Assembly (NCBI GenBank): GCA_019359315.1
Contig: JAHHHO010000001.1
Span: 62,001-126,000, forward strand
Reading direction: 5' to 3'
Source of the DNA: Myxacorys californica WJT36-NPBG1
Lineage (GTDB): Bacteria; Cyanobacteriota; Cyanobacteriia; Leptolyngbyales; Leptolyngbyaceae
DNA: 64,000 nucleotides
Of this stretch, positions 9,294 through 19,114 are shown in pieces. Positions within the stretch are counted from its first letter, which is position 1; each line of letters opens with the position of its first letter. Both the position numbers and the translations under genes were made by a program. The notes beneath the pieces were generated by a model. The model made no database searches and was not told where the DNA came from. It worked only from the letters and a program-made list of their open reading frames with translations.

Positions 9294-10490
9294 CTAATTT
9301 GATAGATGGGGTATGCATACCCCGGCTTGATGCTCGGCAAAACCTAAAGCATCTAAATATTGCTGCGTGCAGGTTTCCAAAGTGAACTGGGTTAACCAGT
9401 GGGGATCAATGTTCTGAATTGGATTAGATAACACTTCAACGATCGCCTCGGCGATCGCGTCACTGTCACCCACTGGAACGAGCGAGCCGTACCGTCCATT
9501 TGCCAGGATTTCAGCAGGGCCGCTCTCACAGTTGGTAGAAATAACAGGCGTACCAATTGCCATTGCTTCAATCAACACATTTCCCAGCCCTTCCCAAGCA
9601 GAAGATAGAACAAACGCAGCCGAGTTCGCCATGTAAGCATAGGGATTTTGCACAAAACCAGGGAGCACAACATCGTCTGTTAAGCCAAGTTCTGCGATGA
9701 GATTTTGCAAGCGATCGCGCTCTGGCCCATCTCCTAAAATCATCAGCCGGGCCGGGCGAATCCGCCGCACTTGAGCAAATGCACGAATCAACGTGGAAAA
9801 GTCTTTTTGTGGATATAATCTTCCAACACCCAAAATTACGGGAGGCTGCCCATCATCAAACCAGGGATGATCCACTGGCAGCTTTGCAAGCGTTAATAGT
9901 TCAGGTAATACAACAGGATTATAAATAACTTTAATTTGATTGATATCTATGCCTATGACATTGGCCAAATCATTAGCAACACCTTGGGAAACAGCAACAA
10001 TGCCTTCTGCCCACGGATAAAACAATCGAGCTGCAAATGGACTCAATCTCACAGACAGTTGGTTAATCTGTTCGGCTTCTAAAGAGAGCGTATTATGTTC
10101 CGAGACGATAACGCGAGTGGGAACGTTTGCAAGCCGTTTGGCGCATAGTGCAATTTCACACGGATAATGCAGGGCCGATAAAAGTGTTTTGGGACGGGCA
10201 CGACGCAAGTAATTCACCAGCTTAGGCAAACTAGAGGGTATCCAATCTGCCCCTAGATCGACAATCTGAACATCAGGTGGAACGTCTTCCAGATAAGGTC
10301 CTGCAACGCGGGCAAGCACCAAATCGACTCTTAAACCCCGCTTGATAAAACCACGGGCTAAATTGAGCATGACTCGCTCGGTTCCGCCACCATACAGTCC
10401 TCGCAGAAAAATCGCGATGTCTGGAGAGTTTCCTTGCGAATCAGAGGGCTTAGGCTGCGATCGTACATTCAAACCTTTTGCAATCGTCAT
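9294..10490 (-). CDS. Glycosyltransferase family 4
   Basis: A 398-residue GT-B enzyme. The N-terminal domain starts with a Gly-rich donor/acceptor loop (GGGTERVMLNLARGF, about residues 34-48). The C-terminal domain has a conserved GVGRLYPQKDF segment and the EX7E motif EGLGNVLIE followed by AMAIGTPVIST. GT4 enzymes are retaining transferases acting on lipid-linked sugars at the inner face of the membrane. It lies sixth in the minus-strand operon, 46 bp after the previous GT4 gene. Sugar specificity cannot be read from sequence. Confidence 0.9.
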   Translation of the reverse strand: MTIAKGLNVRSQPKPSDSQGNSPDIAIFLRGLYGGGTERVMLNLARGFIKRGLRVDLVLARVAGPYLEDVPPDVQIVDLGADWIPSSLPKLVNYLRRARPKTLLSALHYPCEIALCAKRLANVPTRVIVSEHNTLSLEAEQINQLSVRLSPFAARLFYPWAEGIVAVSQGVANDLANVIGIDINQIKVIYNPVVLPELLTLAKLPVDHPWFDDGQPPVILGVGRLYPQKDFSTLIRAFAQVRRIRPARLMILGDGPERDRLQNLIAELGLTDDVVLPGFVQNPYAYMANSAAFVLSSAWEGLGNVLIEAMAIGTPVISTNCESGPAEILANGRYGSLVPVGDSDAIAEAIVEVLSNPIQNIDPHWLTQFTLETCTQQYLDALGFAEHQAGVCIPHLSN

Positions 10491-10536
10491 GATCCTATAG
10501 ATTTAAGTCTTTAAGAAATTATAAGTCTCTAAAAAA

Positions 10537-11670
10537 TTAGCGCAACGAGGGCAAAAGCGAGGGTTCAGGGTGCTGTTCAACCAACTGCTTCATCAAACTC
10601 GTAATTGCGCCGTAGTTTCGCCGACCATCAAACTGTTCTTCGGCAATGCGGCGACTTGCGATCGCCATAGCACGATGTTTCGAGGCATCATTGATTAACT
10701 CATTCACAGCAGCTGCCAACGCCCTACTATCTGAGCAAGGCACGAGCAATCCATTAATTCCATGCTGGACTTGTTCGCTGATTGCGCCCACATCGGTCGA
10801 AACAATAGGTAATCCTGACGCCATGGCTTCTAGAATGACGTTGGGATAGCAGTCAGCCAGCGTTGGAAACACAAACATATCTGCATTTGCGTATAGGCCT
10901 TTTAGATCAGAACTATTTGGTGGTAATCCTTGATGAACGTGTACCCGCTCCATGCCTGCTAAATCCCGGCAAAGTGTCTCATCTTTGGTCACGATGTCTA
11001 GTATACAGTTGTGATCCAATCCGCTCCGAAAGGCTTCGAGCAGGGTTTGTCCCCCCTTGCGGGTAAAATCCCCGCCTACAAATAGCAACCGTGCAGGGTC
11101 GGAAACCGAACGTTGCTCCCGATCAAAATTCCATTGTGCTAAATCAAGTCCTGGCGAAATCACAGTGACCTTCTCTGCCGGAACGCCATAATCGTGAACA
11201 ATTGACTCTTTTACCCACTGACAGAACGCTACGATAGCAGTCGCCGCATGAAAAGTTTTTCGATTCCACAGAAATTTTTGTTGGTCTAACCAAGATTGCC
11301 CCGCTGCATGATGGCTATATCCGGCTCCTACCGTGTCATAGTTGAACGGCGTTGCATCGGTTGAGATCACGGTTGGAATGTGACGCATAAATGGCATTGC
11401 CAGTAGTGCGAGCGTTTGAGTGTGCAGGAATAGAGCATCGAAGGAGTGCGATCGCAGTGCCCGACGAATAGCATCACGAGTCCGCAAACTGCTTTTGAGC
11501 GACCAGTTTGATCGAACGACGGGGAGATGTTCCCATAGATCATTGCTCTCTGCATCGATGGGTAGCCAGGTTGGATGAATCGACGGGTCTTGTGACACCC
11601 AATACTTTAAATTCTGACCGTGAGTAACATGTCCAAGCATTTGTTCGATAACAAAACCAAAATTAAACAT
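10537..11670 (-). CDS. Glycosyltransferase family 4
   Basis: A 377-residue GT-B enzyme. The C-terminal donor domain shows LLFVGGDFTRKGG, then PTLADCYPNVILEAMASGLPIVSTDVG; the first Glu of the usual EX7E pair is replaced by Asp (DCYPNVILE), which occurs in other GT4 members. The N-terminal half is less conserved. It is the fifth gene of the operon, 93 bp downstream of another GT4 gene with the same GSDFERKGG/GGDFTRKGG arrangement, so the two may be old paralogues. Confidence 0.88.
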   Translation of the reverse strand: MFNFGFVIEQMLGHVTHGQNLKYWVSQDPSIHPTWLPIDAESNDLWEHLPVVRSNWSLKSSLRTRDAIRRALRSHSFDALFLHTQTLALLAMPFMRHIPTVISTDATPFNYDTVGAGYSHHAAGQSWLDQQKFLWNRKTFHAATAIVAFCQWVKESIVHDYGVPAEKVTVISPGLDLAQWNFDREQRSVSDPARLLFVGGDFTRKGGQTLLEAFRSGLDHNCILDIVTKDETLCRDLAGMERVHVHQGLPPNSSDLKGLYANADMFVFPTLADCYPNVILEAMASGLPIVSTDVGAISEQVQHGINGLLVPCSDSRALAAAVNELINDASKHRAMAIASRRIAEEQFDGRRNYGAITSLMKQLVEQHPEPSLLPSLR

Positions 11671-11763
11671 GATGTCCAGTCTTCACCATTACTAAATTAA
11701 TTTAACAATCACTAATCACTTTGTTCATATCCGCTTTGTTGCGGTATTAATGCCTGAGACGGT

Positions 11764-12870
11764 CTAGTCAGCAATAGTGTCCGCTATGGTTTTAGCTATG
11801 ATATTCCAGCTCAGTTTAGTTTTCACTTTAAGTCGTGCCGCCTGTGACATTGCTACTAATACAGAAGGATTAGTTAAAAGATGAATCATATTATCTGCTA
11901 ATAGAGCAGCCGTAGGTTGGTTGATTACAATTCCATCTACTTTGTGATCAACAATTTCAGGCATTCCATCTCGATTTGAAACAACACAAGGAACGCCGTA
12001 GTTCATTGCTTCCATCAAGAAAGTCGGAAAGGGGTCGCAGTAGGCAGGAGCAACAACTAAATCTGTTCCTAAAAACAGATCACTAATTTCTGAACGAGAC
12101 GCGATGTATCCTAGATTGTTAATACCAGCTTCTTCAATCGGCAGCTTTTTGCCAATAATGACTAGCTTCGCTTCGGGAATCACTTGTCTCACCTTTCTAA
12201 AGGCAGCCAACACGATGTCTCCACCTTTTCGCTCAAAATCTGAGCCATTAAAAAGAATTTGTCGGCTGCCAAAAGTTTTTCCTCCTGTATAAGGCTCCTG
12301 AAAATCACCTGAGGAGCCAACAACAGTTACTTTTTGAGGAGCTATTCCGTAATCTTGAATAAGCGATGTTTTAACGACATGACTCATGCTAAAAATATGC
12401 TTTGCTCTTGCATAGGCTAAACGCTCACACCCAAACCATGCCTCGCGAGCATGATCACTTAAAAAGGTTGCCCAGTCGGACCAGTTCTTTTCGGCTAGAG
12501 CGGTTGTGTAATCAAGGAACATTATGTAAGGAATATCGCAAGTCTTCCAAAAGGGGCTATAGGTACCAAATAGCTGAAAAACAAGATCCGGTTGCTCACT
12601 GAGTTGCTGAATGTCCCGTTCAGCTCGCCGAGATTTGAGTACAAACGCCGCTCTGTTCTTCTGAAACACTGCGTTTGCTTTACTCAAAGAGCCTGCGCGA
12701 AGCGTTAACAGGCCTTTCAGCACTGTTCTAGGTAAGTTCGCTTCATACCACTCATTTTTTCTAGGAGAAAAGCGTAGTTGAGCAAAATGATCAGATAAGG
12801 CTTTAAATAGAAACTGGTGACGATCAAGGAATAAAGGCTCACCTGTTACCAAAAGAGTTTTAGTCTCCAT
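11764..12870 (-). CDS. Glycosyltransferase family 4
   Basis: A 368-residue GT-B enzyme. Features of the C-terminal domain are ILFNGSDFERKGGDIVL, a VIIGKK strand, and APAYCDPFPTFLMEAMNYGVPCVVSN, where Asp replaces the first Glu of EX7E as in the next gene. It is fourth in the operon, 44 bp after the DUF6625-like gene. Its role is to add one sugar of the repeat unit. Donor and acceptor unknown. Confidence 0.88.
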   Translation of the reverse strand: METKTLLVTGEPLFLDRHQFLFKALSDHFAQLRFSPRKNEWYEANLPRTVLKGLLTLRAGSLSKANAVFQKNRAAFVLKSRRAERDIQQLSEQPDLVFQLFGTYSPFWKTCDIPYIMFLDYTTALAEKNWSDWATFLSDHAREAWFGCERLAYARAKHIFSMSHVVKTSLIQDYGIAPQKVTVVGSSGDFQEPYTGGKTFGSRQILFNGSDFERKGGDIVLAAFRKVRQVIPEAKLVIIGKKLPIEEAGINNLGYIASRSEISDLFLGTDLVVAPAYCDPFPTFLMEAMNYGVPCVVSNRDGMPEIVDHKVDGIVINQPTAALLADNMIHLLTNPSVLVAMSQAARLKVKTKLSWNIIAKTIADTIAD

Positions 12871-12914
12871 CGCTTTATGTTCCGGCCATAAAAATTACTC
12901 AAGCAAATAAAAAC

Positions 12915-13859
12915 CTATTGAACACAGCTGATTGATCTAGGCTCATCGGCTTTCCCAAGAGTATCCGTGACATCCAGAGGCGTGAACCCCAAAGGACTCA
13001 CGCAAAAGCCTTGGCTCAAATCGGTTAGGGCAGGATCGATGAGTTGAGGTAGTGATTCCCAAGCTGCCTGATCTCCATAGCGCTTTTGCAAATATCGGCT
13101 TGATTTCCAATTCATGAAATGCAGATACATGAGCTCCTCGCCCGATTCAACCGTCAATTTACCTTGATACCAAAACCATTTAGCTGGGTAGTGATAGCTG
13201 CCATCTATCCAGGGGTAATCTGATAAAATTGTGCTAAATCTTTCCTTAAAAAGATGATTGCGCTTGTAAGGGTCAAACATTCCCCAGATCCGACGCAGAG
13301 CGTTTGGAAGCCGCCTGCGTCCTAGTAATAACTTTGTGAAATAGCCTTCATCCATAGGCACATTAATGGGTTGGCTCATGAGATGCTGCCAGTCGGGTAT
13401 TTGGCGAAATGCATTCAACCATTCCTGATCGTTCTTGATTAAGAAAAGATGACCAGAAACCCTGTCAGAGTGAGTAGATAATGTGTTGTGGACAAGAATC
13501 TCATCGTTGTAAAAAGCTCGGAGATTTCCATAAATTACATCAATATCGCTGAAACCAAAATAATCATAGCCGTCCAGATATTCTTCATGAATTACGCCAT
13601 AAGCGGGTCTAAGATTACAAAGGGTATAAGAGGAATCTGTTTTGAAATTGATGCCCAATCGATCGGAAGCAAGTTGCTGATAGTCTTGAAAGCGAAGACT
13701 GACAAATCGAACATTGGGTGGTGCGGTTTCGGGCACAGGACAATCAGTAAAAAATAGCCAATCAATCGTTGAATTCCAACGACATGACTCTAAATACAAC
13801 TCGAACCATTCTGGCCAGCGACCAAAATAAGGCATTAGAAAGATAATTTTTTTCTGCAT
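12915..13859 (-). CDS. DUF6625-like putative glycosyltransferase
   Basis: The protein, 314 residues from the ATG at 13859, starts MQKKIIFLMPYFGRWPEWF, the typical opening of the DUF6625 family found in polysaccharide loci. A DxD-type metal site is visible in FSDIDVIYGNLRAF, and a later stretch with YLHFMNWK resembles the end of GT-A-like enzymes. A TTG ten codons upstream could also start translation, but the family alignment favours the ATG. It lies 25 bp or more from the flippase gene ahead of it and 44 bp from the GT4 gene after it. Glycosyl transfer is inferred from the DxD motif and the locus. Confidence 0.7.
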   Translation of the reverse strand: MQKKIIFLMPYFGRWPEWFELYLESCRWNSTIDWLFFTDCPVPETAPPNVRFVSLRFQDYQQLASDRLGINFKTDSSYTLCNLRPAYGVIHEEYLDGYDYFGFSDIDVIYGNLRAFYNDEILVHNTLSTHSDRVSGHLFLIKNDQEWLNAFRQIPDWQHLMSQPINVPMDEGYFTKLLLGRRRLPNALRRIWGMFDPYKRNHLFKERFSTILSDYPWIDGSYHYPAKWFWYQGKLTVESGEELMYLHFMNWKSSRYLQKRYGDQAAWESLPQLIDPALTDLSQGFCVSPLGFTPLDVTDTLGKADEPRSISCVQ

Positions 13860-13914
13860 GAGACTTGAAACAAAACAGTGTGAAAACAAGAATTAGACAG
13901 GAAGTAGTGAGAAG

Positions 13915-15351
13915 CTAACGACTAAACCGCAACTTGGCCAAACGATTCACTAGCTGATCGAGCACAGATTGATAGAGAAAAAAGTGCTTGGGCATGAGAA
14001 TGCGGATACATACTAAATAAATTAGGAGAAATACGAATGGTCTCAGCAACAAAGGTAACGCAAACGAACTAGCAACTCCTGGAACACTCAGCAGAATAGG
14101 AATAAAGCAGGGGAGAAGAAACTTCTTCAACGGCCAGCCCAAGATTCTACAGCCGGTCAACCACCAGTAAATCGTCCAGAAAATTCCAAGTATCAGTGCC
14201 GCCGCTAGACTCACTCCAACGATGCCACCCTGACGAGCACCCACAACAAAGCTAAGAACCGCAATAGGAGCAATCTGGAGATTGACCCTAGCGTTTATGT
14301 CAGGGCGACCCTTGGCGACCAGCATAGAAAAGAGAAGTGAATTAATAACGCGAAAATACGCAAAAAATAATAATCCTGGGATCACTGTGCAAATCGGTAT
14401 CCATTTAGAACCAAAGACGAATGTCACGACTTGTGGATCAAAAATTAGGAACATTAATGCATATAGAGGAGCTATGAAAAAAGCAGTTTGTTCAACCACT
14501 TGAGAGAGCGTATTCTTTTGCTGTTCATCGGTTGGCAATTGGGCAAAGACTGGCATCCCAAGCTGGCTAATGACGGAACTAAAAATGCTTGATGCTGCCA
14601 TTGTTAATTGATAAGCAAGATTGTAGTAGCCAAGACTAGCGCTACCTAACAGCTTTCCTACTGTGAAGTTGTCGGTGTTGAAGTTGACATACAAGCCAAA
14701 ACTTGAAAAGGTTGAGCCTAAGCAGAAGGACAAAACTTCAGAGCGGATCTCTGGATCAATTTGGAGCCGAAACCGATGGCCTGAGTAATGTCGCGTCAAG
14801 ATACAACTAACCACCCAAGATGCTGTATCACCAACAACAAAAGACCAATAGCTCAGACCTAACATTGCAGCTCCGGCCGTGCAAAGCAATCGCGTCATAG
14901 AGCTGACTAAGCTGATGTTAGCGAGCGCTTGATACTGCATTTGCCGTGTCATCACGCCTGAATGTGCAGAGCTTGCTGACGACAACAGTAAATTAAATGC
15001 AAACGCAACCAAGATGCTAGATAGGGCTGGCTCATTAAAAAACATTGCCACAGCAGGAGCGGTTGCTGCCATTCCTAAACCGAGAAGTAGCCCAATTGAT
15101 AGGCTAATAGTGTAGCTAGTGTCAATGTATTTGGGATTATCCGTCCCCTTATAAATAATGAAATTGCCTGCTGTATCTTGAATGAACAGCGTAAAAAAAG
15201 ACCAGAAAACATAAGCGATCCCAATCACGCCAAAATCAGCAGGTTGCAGCAATCGTGCCAGAACTAGGCTGCTGAGAAATGCGAAAATGCGGGTGATAAA
15301 CGTGGCGTAGGTAATCCACAACCCACTTTTAAGCAGTGAGACTGGCTTCAT
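13915..15351 (-). CDS. Wzx-type polysaccharide flippase (MOP superfamily)
   Basis: A 478-residue membrane protein with about twelve to fourteen hydrophobic segments. It opens with SLLKSGLWITYATFITRIFAF and continues ARLLQPADFGVIGIAY, the usual N-terminal signature of polysaccharide transporters that flip undecaprenyl-linked repeat units across the inner membrane. Its ATG overlaps the stop of the preceding GT2 gene in an ATGA, so the two are translationally coupled. Together with the Wzy-like and Wzc-like proteins it supports a Wzx/Wzy-dependent pathway. Confidence 0.9.
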   Translation of the reverse strand: MKPVSLLKSGLWITYATFITRIFAFLSSLVLARLLQPADFGVIGIAYVFWSFFTLFIQDTAGNFIIYKGTDNPKYIDTSYTISLSIGLLLGLGMAATAPAVAMFFNEPALSSILVAFAFNLLLSSASSAHSGVMTRQMQYQALANISLVSSMTRLLCTAGAAMLGLSYWSFVVGDTASWVVSCILTRHYSGHRFRLQIDPEIRSEVLSFCLGSTFSSFGLYVNFNTDNFTVGKLLGSASLGYYNLAYQLTMAASSIFSSVISQLGMPVFAQLPTDEQQKNTLSQVVEQTAFFIAPLYALMFLIFDPQVVTFVFGSKWIPICTVIPGLLFFAYFRVINSLLFSMLVAKGRPDINARVNLQIAPIAVLSFVVGARQGGIVGVSLAAALILGIFWTIYWWLTGCRILGWPLKKFLLPCFIPILLSVPGVASSFALPLLLRPFVFLLIYLVCIRILMPKHFFLYQSVLDQLVNRLAKLRFSR

Positions 15352-16316
15352 AGATTCTTACCTTGAACTGACTTTGCAAACCCTAGCGATCGCTCAATCA
15401 GTTGCTTCGAGACGGGCGCACCTTGTACTGCGAGCAGAGTGAGCAGCGAGCGGGGATCACGGGCAAAAATGGAGCGATCAGCTGACCAAGCTTGCCCGAT
15501 AAACGCTTTGGCTTGGTCGGCATCGCCTGCGGTGAGGGACAGGCGAGCGAGCAAGCGATATAAATAGGCATAGGCCGTAGGCATCCACGGAGCAACCCGT
15601 TCTGGGGAGCGTTCATACGCCGATTGAAGAACTTGCTCATGCGATCGCTGCATTTGTGCCACATTAAAAGTTAACCCAGCCGCACGGACTCGGTAACTAC
15701 ACAAAGCGCGAGCAACTCGATGAAAGCGCCAGCGTTCCGTAGCGGCTATACGCAACCAAAAATCGATATCTTCAGAACTCCGCAAGGTTTCATCAAACTC
15801 GCCTACCTCATCGACTAACGCCCGTCGAAAAACAGCGTTAGACCCATGACCCACAAAGTTTTTACACAAAAGAGAGATGAGTGTATCCGGCAAAATGGGT
15901 TTGCCGCTCAATGACATCCAGCTCAAGCGACCATCTTCGCGAATGATGTTTGAGGCACTGTAGACCACCCCAATTTGTGGATCAGCATCAAGCTGTGCAA
16001 CATGATTTGCCAGCTTATCGACTCCGTAAACATCATCGGCATCAAGCATTGCAATATAGTCTGTCTGAGCTTGGCGAATGCCGCAGTTTCGAGCCGAAGA
16101 AAGTCCGCCATTGGGCTTTGTTACGACCCGAAAGCGATCGTCTTGCTGACAGAACGATTGGGCTATTTCAGTAGTTCCATCGGTAGACCCATCATCTACA
16201 ACAATCACCTCGAAAGCTTGAAAAGATTGCTGCATTAAAGAGCTTAAAGCCTCTTTAATGTAATGACGCACATTGTAGGTGGGAACCACAACAGTGACTT
16301 TAGGAGAAGTGCTCAT
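15348..16316 (-). CDS. Glycosyltransferase family 2
   Basis: A GT-A enzyme of 322 residues if started at the ATG at 16316, where the family's first strand begins (MSTSPKVTVVVPTYN). The frame stays open another 62 codons upstream to a possible start at 16502, but that extension has no recognisable domain. Motifs are VVDDGSTDGT near residue 42 of the short form and the metal-binding MLDADDVY, followed by NPNGGLSSARN-like acceptor-loop sequence (KPNGGLSSARNCG). First gene of the seven-gene minus-strand operon. A long C-terminal tail (after about residue 220) is rich in Ala and Leu and may be helical. Confidence 0.88.
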   Translation of the reverse strand: MSTSPKVTVVVPTYNVRHYIKEALSSLMQQSFQAFEVIVVDDGSTDGTTEIAQSFCQQDDRFRVVTKPNGGLSSARNCGIRQAQTDYIAMLDADDVYGVDKLANHVAQLDADPQIGVVYSASNIIREDGRLSWMSLSGKPILPDTLISLLCKNFVGHGSNAVFRRALVDEVGEFDETLRSSEDIDFWLRIAATERWRFHRVARALCSYRVRAAGLTFNVAQMQRSHEQVLQSAYERSPERVAPWMPTAYAYLYRLLARLSLTAGDADQAKAFIGQAWSADRSIFARDPRSLLTLLAVQGAPVSKQLIERSLGFAKSVQGKNL

Positions 16317-17212
16317 GCCAAGACCTTTACACTGCTTTGAGTACACATCACTTGAGTACAGAACAATCAAACTGTGAGCTAAAGATTGTGAATGAAGTCT
16401 CGTAACAAGTTTCTTAACAATAGGAGATATTGCCGTAGAAACACCCTCTCCCCAAAGGTATAGAGGCAGCATCCTCACACTAACTTCATAATTCTGAAGC
16501 AAGAATGTTGGAGTGCGGCAATCGCTCAGAGACTAGATCTGACAATTAATTTGAGCGATCGCACTCAAATTCATCTTCAATTTTAGAACTGTGGAAGTAG
16601 CAAATTTCATCATAACTTTATAAAACAAAAGGAGAACCGTTGTAACAAACACAGATGCAAGCAGATACAGGCAGCAACCGTACGTGATACAAGTAGCTGT
16701 GACAAAAACATCAGTGTCACAAACAGAAATGACAACAGTAAGGTAAGCCTCTTTACATAGAATGTGTAATTCGTTTTACACACCACCTTCAAAGACCTCG
16801 ATCATCAATATCTACACACATTAGACAAATGCGTAATTGGTAGGTGACTTGTATAGCCTTTGATAGATGTTGCATGTGAATTTACACCTAACACTATGTT
16901 TGTTTGTCTACATTAAGAAGGATGTCATTGTAATTTCGACGCTCTTATGATTTTCAACAAAACCAAACGCTCTAGGCGTTCACTAGAGAAGTAACACCAG
17001 GTGAGGTGGGTTTTGCTTCTTAAGCAAGTGTTAGGTGTCCAGTCTGAGCTCTTCGCATGTATGGTGTAGTCTTTCCCTAATTAGTTGGGCTGTTAGCAGA
17101 GTTTCGTTGACCACCCAAAATTCCAGATTTTGATTTCGCTTACAACTCTTTTTTTTTCGGATAGAACATCTTGGTCTAGCCGACAGGGCTTCAGTTGCAT
17201 CTTGGATAAATT
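16317..17212. other. 896-bp intergenic region between divergent polysaccharide operons
   Basis: No convincing gene is visible. The region must hold the promoters of the minus-strand glycosyltransferase operon and of the plus-strand WecG-like gene. It has an interrupted inverted repeat TGTGAC (16699-16704) ... GTCACA (16716-16721), too widely spaced for a standard CRP site (TGTGA-N6-TCACA). It also has several TTTACAC/TACACA stretches between about 16750 and 16890, and a T8 run near 17150. A 62-codon in-frame upstream extension of the GT2 gene (16317-16502) may or may not be translated. Confidence 0.5.
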
Positions 17213-18166
17213 ATGATGATTGTGCAAGCAGATTCACGCAAGTTGGAAAAGCATCAGTCGGAAACGCTTCGGAACCTAAACGTGTTCCTGCTAGGGCGAC
17301 GCATTACCTGTATGACAGTTCCGGCGATCGTAGATGCTATTCACACTGCTTGTATCGAGGGCGACAAGCTAACCGTTGCAAATTACAATGTGCATAGCTT
17401 CAATCTCTCAATGCAAGTTCCTTGGTTCTACAATTTCCTTCAGAACGCTGACATTGCTCATTGTGACAGCATTGGTATTCTTAGTGCTATTCGCTTAATG
17501 GGGTTGAAATTACCATTACAGTATCGCGCCTCTTACAGCCTTCTCATGCCAGAACTGTTAGAGCATTGTAATCAAAATCGATTCTCAGTGTTTCTTTTAG
17601 GAGCGAAACCTGAATACTTACAGTCTGCGATCGCTCAGCTGCGAAATCAGTATCCCAATCTTGCGGTGGATGGGCATCACGGCTACTTTGATATGAGCGA
17701 TCCCCACCAGAATCAGCGCGTGGTGCAACAGATCAACAGCTTCAAACCCAACATTTTAATTGTTGGAATGGGAATGCCAATTCAGGAGAGTTGGATTCAA
17801 AAGAATCGCCATCAGCTTGATGTCAATGTGATCATGCCAGGAGGCGCAATTATCGATCGCATGGCGGGGATCGTTCCTGATTGTCCTGCGGTGCTGTCCA
17901 ACATTGGCTTGGAATGGTTTTATCGCCTTTGCCGTGAACCTAAACGATTAGCGGCTCGCTATCTGTTCGGCAATCCAGCTTTTGCGCTTCATCTTGCTTT
18001 AGCGAGAACCTATTCTAGTTCTTTGAAAGTTCAATTGATGAAACCTGTTACTCGAAAGTCTCGTCAACGTGGAGTTGAACCTGATTCCATAGATTTATCT
18101 CTTGAGAATTATCTCCTTGAGACTGGCCTAATTACTTCAAATCAGGTCGAAGTTGAATTAGGCTAA
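17213..18166 (+). CDS. WecG/TagA/CpsF family glycosyltransferase
   Basis: A 317-residue protein. It has the family's N-terminal FLLGRRITCMTV, the TVANYNVHSFNLS stretch, HCDSIGI, and later VFLLGAKPEYL, VDGHHGYFD and ILIVGMGMPIQESWI, all in the usual order. WecG/TagA enzymes (GT26) transfer ManNAc(A) or another sugar to a lipid-linked acceptor. The N-terminus has about 25 extra residues before the conserved domain, and about 60 residues follow it. It is 1 bp upstream of the next gene and so is surely co-transcribed with it. Donor sugar unknown. Confidence 0.9.
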   Translation: MMIVQADSRKLEKHQSETLRNLNVFLLGRRITCMTVPAIVDAIHTACIEGDKLTVANYNVHSFNLSMQVPWFYNFLQNADIAHCDSIGILSAIRLMGLKLPLQYRASYSLLMPELLEHCNQNRFSVFLLGAKPEYLQSAIAQLRNQYPNLAVDGHHGYFDMSDPHQNQRVVQQINSFKPNILIVGMGMPIQESWIQKNRHQLDVNVIMPGGAIIDRMAGIVPDCPAVLSNIGLEWFYRLCREPKRLAARYLFGNPAFALHLALARTYSSSLKVQLMKPVTRKSRQRGVEPDSIDLSLENYLLETGLITSNQVEVELG

Positions 18167-19114
18167 ATGCGTTCTCATCCAATATCATCCATCATGCGAG
18201 TCTGTTATCTTATTCAAACCCACAAAGACCCAAATCAAATTCATCGACTCGTTCACACAATCAAGAAATCAAGCCCTGATGCTCTGATCATTATTAGTCA
18301 TGACTTTACTAATTGCGATTTAAAGCAAACCTTGTTTGAAGATTTAACAAACGTCAAAATTCTTGCTTCACGGGGAGGGCGGGGAAACTTTGCGATCGTC
18401 CAAAGTTATTTGGACGCGATCGCATGGCTACTTGAGAGCAATCATGAGTTTGATTGGTTTATCAACCTGTCGGGACAAGATTATCCAATTCAACCGATCG
18501 CAGAGATTGAAGCATTTTTGTCCAGCACAAATTACGATGCATTCATTCATTACTTTGATGTCTTCTCCGATGAAAGCCCTTGGAAGAAAAGAGCAGGCTA
18601 TACTCGCTACTGCTACAAATACAGAACGCTGACCAGTCCTTTGCCTGACTGGCAACAAGATCTTTTGAAGCCAGCTAAATTTTTGAATTATATTCAGCCC
18701 TTCTTCCGGGTGAATTTCGCATACGGTTTTACATTGGGATTAAGAACACGGGCTCCATTTACAACAGAATTTGGGTGTTATGGAGGTTCATTTCTAAGCA
18801 CACTTTCTAGGAAATGTGTTGAATATATAGATAATTTTGTTAGAACAAATTCTACTGTCATTAACCATTATAAAACTGTCGAGATTCCTGATGAATCTCT
18901 GATCCAAACCATATTAGTCAACAGTCAGAAATTTAACTTGTGCAATGACTGCAAACGCTACTTTGATTTCTCACAAACCCACAATGGTCATCCTCGTACT
19001 TTAGGTGTGGATGATTTTCCACGCTTAAAGCACAGTCAAGCTCATTTTGCTCGAAAGTTTGATCTAAATAAAGATAGCAAAGTTCTTGATTTAATCGATT
19101 TGGCGTTGTTATAG
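18167..19114 (+). CDS. Core-2/I-branching (GT14-like) glycosyltransferase
   Basis: A 315-residue protein resembling beta-1,6-N-acetylglucosaminyltransferases of the Core-2/I-branching type. Landmarks are VCYLIQTHKDPNQIHRLV (about 11-28), DWFINLSGQDYPIQ (about 95-108) and the C-terminal DFPRLKHSQAHFARKFD. The ATG follows the stop of the WecG-like gene directly (TAAATG). An internal ATG at 18194 (MRVCYLI) begins exactly at the conserved domain and could be the true start. It probably adds a branch sugar in the same surface polysaccharide. Confidence 0.82.
   Translation: MRSHPISSIMRVCYLIQTHKDPNQIHRLVHTIKKSSPDALIIISHDFTNCDLKQTLFEDLTNVKILASRGGRGNFAIVQSYLDAIAWLLESNHEFDWFINLSGQDYPIQPIAEIEAFLSSTNYDAFIHYFDVFSDESPWKKRAGYTRYCYKYRTLTSPLPDWQQDLLKPAKFLNYIQPFFRVNFAYGFTLGLRTRAPFTTEFGCYGGSFLSTLSRKCVEYIDNFVRTNSTVINHYKTVEIPDESLIQTILVNSQKFNLCNDCKRYFDFSQTHNGHPRTLGVDDFPRLKHSQAHFARKFDLNKDSKVLDLIDLALL

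Noticed and set aside
16699-16721. CRP (SyCRP1) binding site
   Set aside because: The half-sites TGTGAC and GTCACA are separated by 11 bases between the six-base arms, not the six bases between TGTGA and TCACA needed for a CRP site.
16610-16792. A 60-codon hydrophobic frame in the polysaccharide gap
   Set aside because: It begins at TTG without a ribosome site, has unusual composition and no family resemblance.
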